Positions 1 through 5,518 of a stretch of 12,239 bases of DNA are shown in pieces (position 1 is the stretch's first letter; the number at the start of each line of letters is the position of its first letter). The notes under the pieces are model-generated. The model ran no database searches, had not been told where the DNA came from, and saw only the letters and a program-made list of their open reading frames with translations. The stretch lies in NCBI GenBank assembly GCA_902782705.1, contig CACZOL010000007.1, forward strand, positions 1-12,239, given 5' to 3'. Made by a program: the position numbers and the translations under genes. This stretch comes from an uncultured Selenomonadaceae bacterium. GTDB taxonomy: Bacteria; Bacillota; Negativicutes; Selenomonadales; Selenomonadaceae.

Positions 1-2
1 AA

Positions 3-30
3 CAGGGCATCGATTTTACTCGATGCCCTG
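3..30 (-). terminator. Hairpin terminator downstream of tRNA-Ser
   Basis: A perfect 11-bp inverted repeat (CAGGGCATCGA, 3-13, and its complement at 20-30) encloses a 6-nt loop. It starts 14 nt beyond the 3' end of the minus-strand tRNA-Ser gene, where a Rho-independent terminator is expected. Only two T residues of the expected U-tract are inside the window, so the tail cannot be verified. Confidence 0.65.
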
Positions 31-44
31 AAACCTTGTCATAA

Positions 45-133
45 TGGCGGAGTGGAGAGGATTTGAACCTCCGCTGGGTTGCCCCACTAACGATTTAGCA
101 AACCGTCCTCTTCAGCCACTTGAGTACCACTCC
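45..133 (-). tRNA. tRNA-Ser, anticodon GCT, CCA encoded
   Basis: The minus strand reads as a full class II tRNA of 89 nt. The acceptor stem GGAGTGG (127-133) pairs with CCACTCC, followed by discriminator G and an encoded CCA (45-47). The anticodon stem ACGGT/ATCGT holds the loop TTGCTAA with anticodon GCT at 97-99, which reads AGC and AGU serine codons. A long variable arm (TGGG-gcaa-CCCA) is typical of tRNA-Ser, and the T arm is GGAGG-TTCAAAT-CCTCT. It has its own promoter upstream and a hairpin downstream, so it looks monocistronic. No integrase or duplicated 3' end is visible, so nothing suggests it serves here as an integration site. Confidence 0.97.
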
Positions 134-180
134 GAATGTCGGCTCTTGGCGGCAGGCTGCGCCGCTTCAGAACAGACATT

Positions 181-209
181 ATAGTATCATACTTTGCGCG
201 CCGCGTCAA
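181..209 (-). promoter_or_regulatory. Promoter of tRNA-Ser
   Basis: On the minus strand a -35 element TTGACG (204-209) is followed by a 17-bp spacer and an extended -10 TGA-TACTAT (181-186). An alternative TATAAT hexamer overlaps at 178-183 but would need a 20-bp spacer. The start point would lie about 40 nt before the mature tRNA. That leader contains an inverted repeat, AATGTC (135-140) with GACATT (175-180), around a GC-rich inner stem, so the precursor 5' leader is probably folded before RNase P cleavage. Confidence 0.75.
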
Positions 210-247
210 GACGCGCGCGGCCATTTCCCGCCGCGAAAATACGACTG

Positions 248-1222
248 TCAGGACGCAGCCGGCGTCCGACGCGCATGCAGAAACAGCGACCACGCGATCC
301 GTCCGGCCATCAGGACCATCACGAGGCAAAAGGCTCCGTTCTCGCTTGCTTCGCGAATGCCGACGAGCCAGATAACCAACGCCGTCATGATATAAGGAAG
401 CACGACGCACGCGTTTTCGACGATCTTTCCCCATTTCCGGTGAAACGCGGTTTTCTCTTCCTCGCCCACTTCGTCCTCATCGGGATACATACCGGTCAAA
501 GCAAACAACCAAAAGGGCGCCGCCCAGAACGGATCGAAAAACGAACCGACCGGAAGATCGTAAACCTCGATGGCCAGCGAAAATTGCTCCACAAAACAGC
601 AGGCAAAGAAGCTCAGTCCCAGCAAAAGCGTCCGTTTCGAGAAAAACCGGCTGCGCGCCGTACCGAAAATGACCATTAAAATCCCCATAAATAACGCGAG
701 GTCAATAACGCTCATGTTCGCATGCAGAAACATCTGGAACAGGCCGATGGATGAGTCCTGAATCAGCGGCTGAATGATGAAGCGGAACAAAAGGCCGCCG
801 AGCGCGATAACGGTGATGAGGATGTCAAAAAAAGCGCTGCCCGCGTCCAGTTTCTTGATCTGGCGGATATAGCAGATGAACGCGCAGCAACAAGCATAGG
901 AATTGAGCAGATAAAAAATGTCGCATATCGAGGGCGATTCCGGCTCGACACCGAGCACGTCGGCATGATATGCCCAAAGCAGATCGCCGATGAAATACAG
1001 CACGCCCGTCGCCGTGAACCATATCCACGTCCATCGGCAATCGCCCTGATGGATCTTCAAGCTCGTCCAATACATCGGAAACGCCAGCAGGTTCCCGATG
1101 AGGCCGAATGTACTCGAATACGAAAAAAACGGCTCGATCTGGCCGATCAGGATCGCATAGAAAAGAACGACATACACGAGATACGCCGTGACGGCGTTTT
1201 TTCTTTGCCTCGCAACATCCAT
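248..1222 (-). CDS. Orphan polytopic membrane protein resembling a GGDEF/EAL sensor module
   Basis: This 324-residue protein is mostly membrane. About nine to ten hydrophobic segments are visible, near residues 13-29, 36-53, 66-84, 102-120, 130-150, 165-187, 198-216, 231-246, 269-288 and 296-316. A charged cytosolic-type loop (EVGEEEKTAFHRKWGK) lies at 251-266. The stretch around residues 79-109, with GDLLWAY, then GVEPESPS and DIFYLLNSY, resembles the integral membrane sensor domains that precede GGDEF/EAL modules in c-di-GMP proteins; this is recognition by pattern, not a database match. Here the protein stops after the membrane part, and only about 115 bp separate it from the tRNA gene, so no output domain remains. 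The start ATG is preceded by GGAGGAGGG. It is divergent from the YbjN-like gene. Its function is unknown; it could sense a ligand for a partner protein, or be a remnant. Confidence 0.8.
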   Translation of the reverse strand: MDVARQRKNAVTAYLVYVVLFYAILIGQIEPFFSYSSTFGLIGNLLAFPMYWTSLKIHQGDCRWTWIWFTATGVLYFIGDLLWAYHADVLGVEPESPSICDIFYLLNSYACCCAFICYIRQIKKLDAGSAFFDILITVIALGGLLFRFIIQPLIQDSSIGLFQMFLHANMSVIDLALFMGILMVIFGTARSRFFSKRTLLLGLSFFACCFVEQFSLAIEVYDLPVGSFFDPFWAAPFWLFALTGMYPDEDEVGEEEKTAFHRKWGKIVENACVVLPYIMTALVIWLVGIREASENGAFCLVMVLMAGRIAWSLFLHARRTPAAS

Positions 1223-1242
1223 ATCCAGCCCTCCTCCGACGC

Positions 1243-1272
1243 ACTATAATGTAATTTTATCATGAATGGCAA
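1243..1272 (-). promoter_or_regulatory. Candidate promoter of the orphan membrane protein
   Basis: On the minus strand TTGCCA (1267-1272) and TATAGT (1243-1248) are separated by 18 bp. Each matches the sigma-A consensus at five of six positions. The predicted start would fall almost on the ribosome binding site, giving a very short leader, which is the weak point of this call. Confidence 0.45.
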
Positions 1273-1318
1273 CAAAGCTCAATCTCGCAAAAGTTTTCAC
1301 GCACAAACGCCGAAAAAA

Positions 1319-1327
1319 TGATATAAT
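1319..1327 (+). promoter_or_regulatory. Distal extended -10 promoter (P1) of the YbjN-like gene
   Basis: The sequence TGA-TATAAT gives a perfect -10 hexamer (1322-1327) with an extended TGn element (1319-1321), followed by GTGT. No recognisable -35 hexamer sits 16-18 bp upstream. It lies exactly 60 bp before a near-identical element at 1379-1387, so the gene appears to have two tandem promoters. Confidence 0.5.
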
Positions 1328-1371
1328 GTGTGCGCTTAGCAAGCGCGGAGCGCGAGCCTAGCGCCACATAT
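1325..1371 (+). repeat. Inverted repeats between the two tandem promoters
   Basis: The arm at 1325-1340 (AATGTGTGCGCTTAGC) is imperfectly complementary to 1356-1371 (GCCTAGCGCCACATAT). Inside the left arm a smaller perfect hairpin, GCGCTT-agc-AAGCGC, occupies 1332-1346. A third short dyad, CCACA (1364-1368) with TGTGG (1377-1381), lies just before the proximal -10. These could be operator half-sites or an RNA structure in transcripts from the upstream promoter. No regulator can be named from the sequence. Confidence 0.5.
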
Positions 1372-1378
1372 ACTCTTG

Positions 1379-1387
1379 TGGTATAAT
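1379..1387 (+). promoter_or_regulatory. Proximal extended -10 promoter (P2) of the YbjN-like gene
   Basis: TGG-TATAAT (perfect -10 at 1382-1387, extended TGn at 1379-1381) precedes the YbjN-like start by about 45 bp. The hexamer 17 bp upstream (TAGCGC, 1359-1364) is a poor -35, so the extended element probably carries recognition. The CCACA/TGTGG dyad overlaps the spacer. Confidence 0.65.
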
Positions 1388-1431
1388 GTGTAAATGGTGA
1401 CAAGAAGAATTTCCAAGCAGGAGGAGAAACC

Positions 1432-1896
1432 ATGGCGAAAAAAGAAAAACAGGGCGCCGAAGCAAACGCGAAGGCCGTGAAGTTCCAAGAATTCTTGATG
1501 GAGAACAATATCAACGTATTCAGCACGGAATCGCTGGAAGACGCTTACAACACCGTCGTGTTCCGGTCGCGTATCGAGACGACGGGGCAGATTCTCCCGA
1601 TGGCGATTTTTATTGATACCAGCGTTTTCACGATCATCCGCACGCAGGTCGTGACCGGCGTCGCAAAGGACAAGCGCGACAAGATTCAAGCGTACTTGAA
1701 CCATCTGAACACGCAGTTCAAGATTTTCAAGTACTATCTGCGCGAAGACGGCGTCGTCTATCTCGACGTCTGCCTGCCGTTTGTCGACGAGACTTTCGAC
1801 AGCAAGATGATACAGTTGATGCTCAGCGTGCTCGTGCAGCATCTCGACGCGATTTACGCCGAGTTCATGGCCGAGGTTTGGGCGAAAAACGAATAA
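1432..1896 (+). CDS. YbjN-like protein (putative T3SS-chaperone-like fold)
   Basis: This soluble protein has 154 residues with a Lys-rich N-terminus. The part that suggests the YbjN family is residues about 80-140: a DKIQAYLNHLNTQFKIFKYYL segment (residue 83 on), then REDGVVYLDVCLPF and a C-terminal amphipathic helix around MLSVLVQHLDAIYAEF. YbjN-type proteins are small alpha/beta proteins with a fold like type III secretion chaperones. They are described as putative sensory regulators, but no biochemical activity is established, so no function is claimed. The ATG follows a strong AGGAGGAG site (1419-1426). The gene is monocistronic: two tandem promoters upstream and a strong terminator directly downstream. 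It is divergent from the orphan membrane protein, with which it might share regulation. The family assignment is moderate. Confidence 0.8.
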   Translation: MAKKEKQGAEANAKAVKFQEFLMENNINVFSTESLEDAYNTVVFRSRIETTGQILPMAIFIDTSVFTIIRTQVVTGVAKDKRDKIQAYLNHLNTQFKIFKYYLREDGVVYLDVCLPFVDETFDSKMIQLMLSVLVQHLDAIYAEFMAEVWAKNE

Positions 1897-1912
1897 AACT
1901 GCGGTAAACACG

Positions 1913-1957
1913 GAGCCCCCGCGTCCGGCAACGGTCGGAAACGGGGGCTCTTTTTTT
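1913..1957 (+). terminator. Rho-independent terminator of the YbjN-like gene
   Basis: A 9-bp perfect stem, GAGCCCCCG (1913-1921) with CGGGGGCTC (1942-1950), is followed directly by seven T residues (1951-1957). The loop contains a further short TCCG/CGGA pairing. On the minus strand the hairpin lies just after the priA stop but is not followed by a U-tract, so it is a weaker terminator for priA. Confidence 0.9.
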
Positions 1958-1962
1958 GTTCA

Positions 1963-4374
1963 TCAAGCGGAAATCGGGTCGACGTCGATCCATACGTCCT
2001 GCCGAAGATGCAGGCCATCCTTCCGCAAGAACTCCTGTGCTTCTGCGATGGCGGCAGTCTTGATCAACACGTCGAAACGGAAAATACCGCGATATTTTTC
2101 AATGACAGCCGGCGCCGGGCCGATGAGACGATGGCGGTCGTTTCCGCCAAACGCCGCGCCGAAACGACTGCGGAACGATTCCGCCTCCGCGCGCGCCTTT
2201 GCCTCGTCTTCGTCGTGAAACGTGAGCTTGATCAGGCGGCAAAACGGCGGGAAAAAGAGCATCCGCCGCATTTCCAGTTCCTTTTCGTAGAACATTTCGT
2301 AATCCTGCGCGATGGCCGCGCGCACCGCGTAATGTTCGGGCGAATAGCACTGCACGAGCACACGCCCCGGCGAGTCGCCCCGTCCCGCGCGCCCGGACGC
2401 CTGCGTAATCAACATGAAACATCTTTCCGCCGCGCGAAAGTCCGGCATATTCAAGGAAGCGTCCGCACTGATGACGACGACCGCCGTGACGTTCGGTATG
2501 TCATGGCCTTTGGCGACCATTTGCGTGCCGAGCAAAATATCATAGTCGCCCGCACGAAACGCGCGCAATATTTCCGTATGGGCAAATTTCTTCTGCGTCG
2601 TGTCGCGGTCCATGCGCACGACGCGCGCTTCGGGCAAAAGCGCGGCAAGCTCTGCCTCCAGCTTTTCCGTGCCGGTGCCAAAATAGCGGATATAGGAACT
2701 TCCGCATTTCGGGCAGACGTCCGGCGGCGTTTCGTGGACGTCGCAATGGTGGCAGAGCATCCGCCCGTTTTTGTGATATGCCATCGGCATGCCGCATTCG
2801 GGGCAGACGACGACCTGCCCGCAGTCGCGGCACATAACGAATGTCGAATATCCCCGACGATTGAGAAGCAGGATTGCCTGTTCCCCGCGCGCTTTCGTCT
2901 CGCGCAGCATCGCCTGCACGGCGCGGGAAAGCACTTTGCGATTGCCCGACTTGAGCTCCGCGCGCATATCGACCGTCGCTGACGACGGAAGCGGACGCCC
3001 GCCGATGCGCTCCGGCATGGAAAGGTAAGTAATCTCCCCCGTCAACGCGCGAAAATAAGTCTCCATGGACGGCGTAGCGCTGCCGAGAATCAACGCCGCG
3101 CCGTGCAGCTCCGCAAGCGTCTCCGCAACGACCCGCGCATGATAACGGGGCGCGTCGTCCTGCTTGTAGGACATGTCCTGTTCTTCGTCCATGATGATGA
3201 CGCCCGCATCGGTCACCGGCGTGAACAGCGCCGACCGCGCACCGATGACGACGCCCGCGTCCCCCCGACGGATACGGAAGAACGCGTCGTTGCGCTCGGC
3301 GACGCTGAGACGGCTGTGAATCACGATCATATCGTCCGGGAACGAGGCGCGAAACGTCCGTACCAGCTGCCCCGTCAACGCGATCTCCGGCACCAGCACG
3401 ATCGCCTGCTTTCCCATACGCCGCGCGCGCGCCGCCGCCTCAAGATAGACGCGCGTCTTACCGCTGCCCGTCACGCCGTGCAGCAAAAATGTCCGTGCCT
3501 CTCCCGTGCCGACCGCCGGAAGGATCGCATCAAGCGCCGTCTGCTGCGCGCTCGAAAGCGGCGGCGCGTTTCCGTCGTCGCTTTCCGTCCCCCGATAGCT
3601 GTCGCGAAGAACGCGCCTGCGTAACAACTCCGCCGCTCCGCTTTCCGCCAGCGCGCGCATGACCGCGCGCGAAAAGCCTTTCTCCTGCAGCAACGGCACG
3701 TCGGCGCTTCCGCCAAGTGATTCCAAGGTTTCCATCAGCCGAAGCTGCGCCGGACGCCGCCGAAAGGCCGCGCGCGTCTCTTCTGTCACCCCGGCCGTCA
3801 ATCGCAGCGTCTCGATAAAGCGTTCCGCTGACCGTTTTTTTGCCGCGTAAGTCTTTTTCAGCCAACGATGGCGAATCATCGTGTCCAAAAGATCCGGCAG
3901 CGTATCCGAATGCGCGGGCGTCAGCCGCCGGAGCTCCGAAAGGCGCAGCGCGCCCTCCGACGCGATTGCTTCATAAACGCGCCGGTACGTCTCCACGCCC
4001 CAGAGCGGCGCGTCTTCCGGCACATCGCACGTCTCATAGCGCGTCTCGATATGGATGCCGCTTTTCCCGGGCATGAACAGCCGCATGATTTCTGCAGGCG
4101 GGCAAAGATAAAACGCTGCAAGGCGGCGCGACGCCTCCACCATGCGCGGCGTAAACCATGCCTCGTCGTCCACGGTCCCTGCGACGTCTTTCAGACGGTC
4201 GTCTTCTTCCGCCTCCGACGTTTCCACGACAAAGCCTTCGACGCGGCGGCCGCCGAACGGCACGACCACGCGCCAGCCCGCGCCGACGCCCGCAAGATTC
4301 TCGGGCACGCGATACGAATACGCCTGCGCGACGCGCTTCACGGGAATATTTACAAAAACCTCCGCTTTTTTCAT
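1963..4374 (-). CDS. priA: Primosomal protein N' (replication restart helicase PriA)
   Basis: PriA is a superfamily 2 3'-5' DNA helicase that recognises stalled forks and loads the replicative helicase through the primosome. The 803-residue length is normal for the family. The N-terminal 3'-DNA-binding domain (about 1-105) and winged-helix region precede the helicase core. Visible motifs are Walker A GVTGSGKT (300-307), VLVPEIALT (326-334), Walker B DEEQ (396-399), GSATPS (431-436), GTGTEKLE (566-573), TQMVAKGHD (617-625) and QASGRAGRG (658-666). Eight cysteines in four CxxC pairs (515/518, 524/527, 541/544, 554/557) form the two zinc sites typical of PriA. The Walker B box reads DEEQ where PriA usually has DEEH. 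The start ATG follows AAAGGGGG. A terminator separates it from the nitroreductase gene upstream, so priA is read by readthrough or from a promoter I could not define. Confidence 0.98.
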   Translation of the reverse strand: MKKAEVFVNIPVKRVAQAYSYRVPENLAGVGAGWRVVVPFGGRRVEGFVVETSEAEEDDRLKDVAGTVDDEAWFTPRMVEASRRLAAFYLCPPAEIMRLFMPGKSGIHIETRYETCDVPEDAPLWGVETYRRVYEAIASEGALRLSELRRLTPAHSDTLPDLLDTMIRHRWLKKTYAAKKRSAERFIETLRLTAGVTEETRAAFRRRPAQLRLMETLESLGGSADVPLLQEKGFSRAVMRALAESGAAELLRRRVLRDSYRGTESDDGNAPPLSSAQQTALDAILPAVGTGEARTFLLHGVTGSGKTRVYLEAAARARRMGKQAIVLVPEIALTGQLVRTFRASFPDDMIVIHSRLSVAERNDAFFRIRRGDAGVVIGARSALFTPVTDAGVIIMDEEQDMSYKQDDAPRYHARVVAETLAELHGAALILGSATPSMETYFRALTGEITYLSMPERIGGRPLPSSATVDMRAELKSGNRKVLSRAVQAMLRETKARGEQAILLLNRRGYSTFVMCRDCGQVVVCPECGMPMAYHKNGRMLCHHCDVHETPPDVCPKCGSSYIRYFGTGTEKLEAELAALLPEARVVRMDRDTTQKKFAHTEILRAFRAGDYDILLGTQMVAKGHDIPNVTAVVVISADASLNMPDFRAAERCFMLITQASGRAGRGDSPGRVLVQCYSPEHYAVRAAIAQDYEMFYEKELEMRRMLFFPPFCRLIKLTFHDEDEAKARAEAESFRSRFGAAFGGNDRHRLIGPAPAVIEKYRGIFRFDVLIKTAAIAEAQEFLRKDGLHLRQDVWIDVDPISA

Positions 4375-4401
4375 ATCACACGCCCCCTTTCGCTCTTAAA
4401 A

Positions 4402-4433
4402 TAAAAAGATACGGCAGGCAAACCGACCTGCCG
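4402..4433 (-). terminator. Terminator between the nitroreductase gene and priA
   Basis: On the minus strand the stem CGGCAGG/CCTGCCG (4427-4433 and 4412-4418) with an 8-nt loop is followed by TATCTTTTTATTTTA. A second small hairpin (GCGGAC-ggc-GTCCGC, 4441-4455) lies just before it, immediately after the nitroreductase stop. The pair fits a Rho-independent terminator that would limit transcription into priA, whose start lies only about 30 nt further on. Confidence 0.75.
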
Positions 4434-4462
4434 CATGCCAGCGGACGCCGTCCGCGATTTCT

Positions 4463-5014
4463 CTATTTGATGATATTGACGATGTTGTCCTCCGACGACA
4501 GCACGCGGGGCGTCGTCGCCGGTACGCGCTTATAGCCGAAAGCGCCGAGGCAAAGCGGCGTAAAGCCTGTGGGGATACTGAGCTGCGAAAGCAGCTTCTC
4601 CCCTTCTTCCGATACGAACGTAGAGGCCGCAGTCGAAAGCCAGCATGCGCCGAGCCCTGATTTTTCCGCGACGAGCATCATGCTGCCAAAGACCATGTGC
4701 GCCGCGTCTTCGACGAAATTCTCCTCTTTGCGTCCCGAGATGATAAGCAGCACGGGAATATCTGAAATAGCCTGCGCCGACGCGCGCGCGGCGTCGCCGC
4801 CCTTCGCCTCGACGATTTTCTCGTACAGCTCGTGAAACCGGCGAAGAAGCCCGCGATTCTGCAATACCGTAAAATGCCATTCCTGATTGTTCGCCGCGTT
4901 GGAAAGGATCTTCCCTTCCTCGAGTATCTCCATCAACGCTTCGTCCTGAATGGGCCGCGGGTCGAACTGCATCGTGCTGCGCCGCATCAAAACGTTCCGC
5001 AGGATATTATTCAT
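4463..5014 (-). CDS. Nitroreductase-family flavoprotein
   Basis: This is a 183-residue member of the FMN-dependent nitroreductase superfamily, which reduces nitro compounds, quinones or related substrates with NAD(P)H; the natural substrate cannot be read from the sequence. Family features are the N-terminal RRS (residues 11-13, FMN phosphate contact), the LSNAANNQEWHF segment (about 37-48) in place of the usual SPSxxNxQPW box, and the C-terminal LCLGAFGYK segment (about 154-162). I start it at the ATG at 5012-5014, because GAGGAG (5023-5028) is then 8 nt away; the in-frame GTG at 5021-5023 abuts this ribosome binding site and cannot use it. The binding site overlaps the queF stop codon, so translation is probably coupled. 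The gene is followed by a terminator. Confidence 0.93.
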   Translation of the reverse strand: MNNILRNVLMRRSTMQFDPRPIQDEALMEILEEGKILSNAANNQEWHFTVLQNRGLLRRFHELYEKIVEAKGGDAARASAQAISDIPVLLIISGRKEENFVEDAAHMVFGSMMLVAEKSGLGACWLSTAASTFVSEEGEKLLSQLSIPTGFTPLCLGAFGYKRVPATTPRVLSSEDNIVNIIK

Positions 5015-5022
5015 TGTCGCCA

Positions 5023-5028
5023 CTCCTC
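5023..5028 (-). promoter_or_regulatory. Start-deciding ribosome binding site of the nitroreductase gene
   Basis: GAGGAG on the minus strand overlaps the queF TGA stop (5027-5029) and is 8 nt from the ATG at 5012-5014. It excludes the GTG at 5021-5023 as the start and indicates translational coupling to queF. Confidence 0.75.
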
Positions 5029-5518
5029 ACCGATTGTCTACCCGATCCATGCCGGCCATGTCGTGCAAACGGAACCGTTCTTCCGCGAGCCGCTCGTATT
5101 TCGTTCCCGGTCTGCCGTAGTTCGCATACGGATCGATGGAAATACCGCCGCGCGGCAGGAATTTCCCCCAGACCTCGATATAGCGCGGGTCCATCAGCTC
5201 GATCAAATCCTTCATGACCGTGTTGACCACGTTCTCATGGAAATCGCCGTGATTGCGGAAGCTGAACAGATAGAGCTTCAGCGACTTCGACTCGACCATG
5301 CGGACGTCCGGCACATAGGAAATGTACAGCGTCGCAAAATCCGGCTGCCCCGTGATTGGGCAAAGGCTCGTAAATTCCGGGCAATTAAACTTCACCCAGT
5401 AATCGTTTTCCTGATGACGGTTCTCGAAAGTCTCCAAAATCTCCGGCGCATAGTCGGAAGGGCCTTCCACCTTCGCGCCGAGCACCGAAAGCCCGTCTAT
5501 TTTTTTAGCCCGCGTCAT
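5027..5518 (-). CDS. queF: NADPH-dependent 7-cyano-7-deazaguanine reductase (QueF)
   Basis: QueF reduces the nitrile of preQ0 to the primary amine preQ1, using two NADPH, in the synthesis of the tRNA wobble base queuosine. At 163 residues this is the short, unimodular type found in Firmicutes. The QueF signature ESKSLKLYLFSFRNH is at residues 76-90. The catalytic cysteine is C53 in SLCPITGQPDF, with the partner acid D60 and a substrate-binding HE pair at 94-95; these match Cys55, Asp62 and Glu97 of the B. subtilis enzyme. The start ATG lies inside the end of the EAL gene, a 14-nt overlap, with AAGGAGGG 5 nt upstream (5524-5531). No queC, queD, queE or tgt is in the window, so the rest of the pathway or a preQ0 source must be elsewhere. 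Confidence 0.97.
   Translation of the reverse strand: MTRAKKIDGLSVLGAKVEGPSDYAPEILETFENRHQENDYWVKFNCPEFTSLCPITGQPDFATLYISYVPDVRMVESKSLKLYLFSFRNHGDFHENVVNTVMKDLIELMDPRYIEVWGKFLPRGGISIDPYANYGRPGTKYERLAEERFRLHDMAGMDRVDNR

Noticed and set aside
87..434. Minus-strand open frame running through the tRNA-Ser gene
   Set aside because: It overlaps a complete tRNA and its promoter and the end of the membrane protein gene in another frame.
1336..1911. Minus-strand open frame of 191 codons across the YbjN-like gene
   Set aside because: It covers the strong plus-strand gene, promoter and ribosome binding site, and shows no family features.
2008..2982. Plus-strand open frame of 324 codons antisense to priA
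   Set aside because: Same shadow effect, with Arg-rich low-complexity composition opposite conserved helicase motifs of PriA.
5015..5023. GTG start three codons upstream for the nitroreductase
   Set aside because: The GTG directly abuts GAGGA, leaving no spacing; the ATG at 5012-5014 is correctly spaced from GAGGAG.
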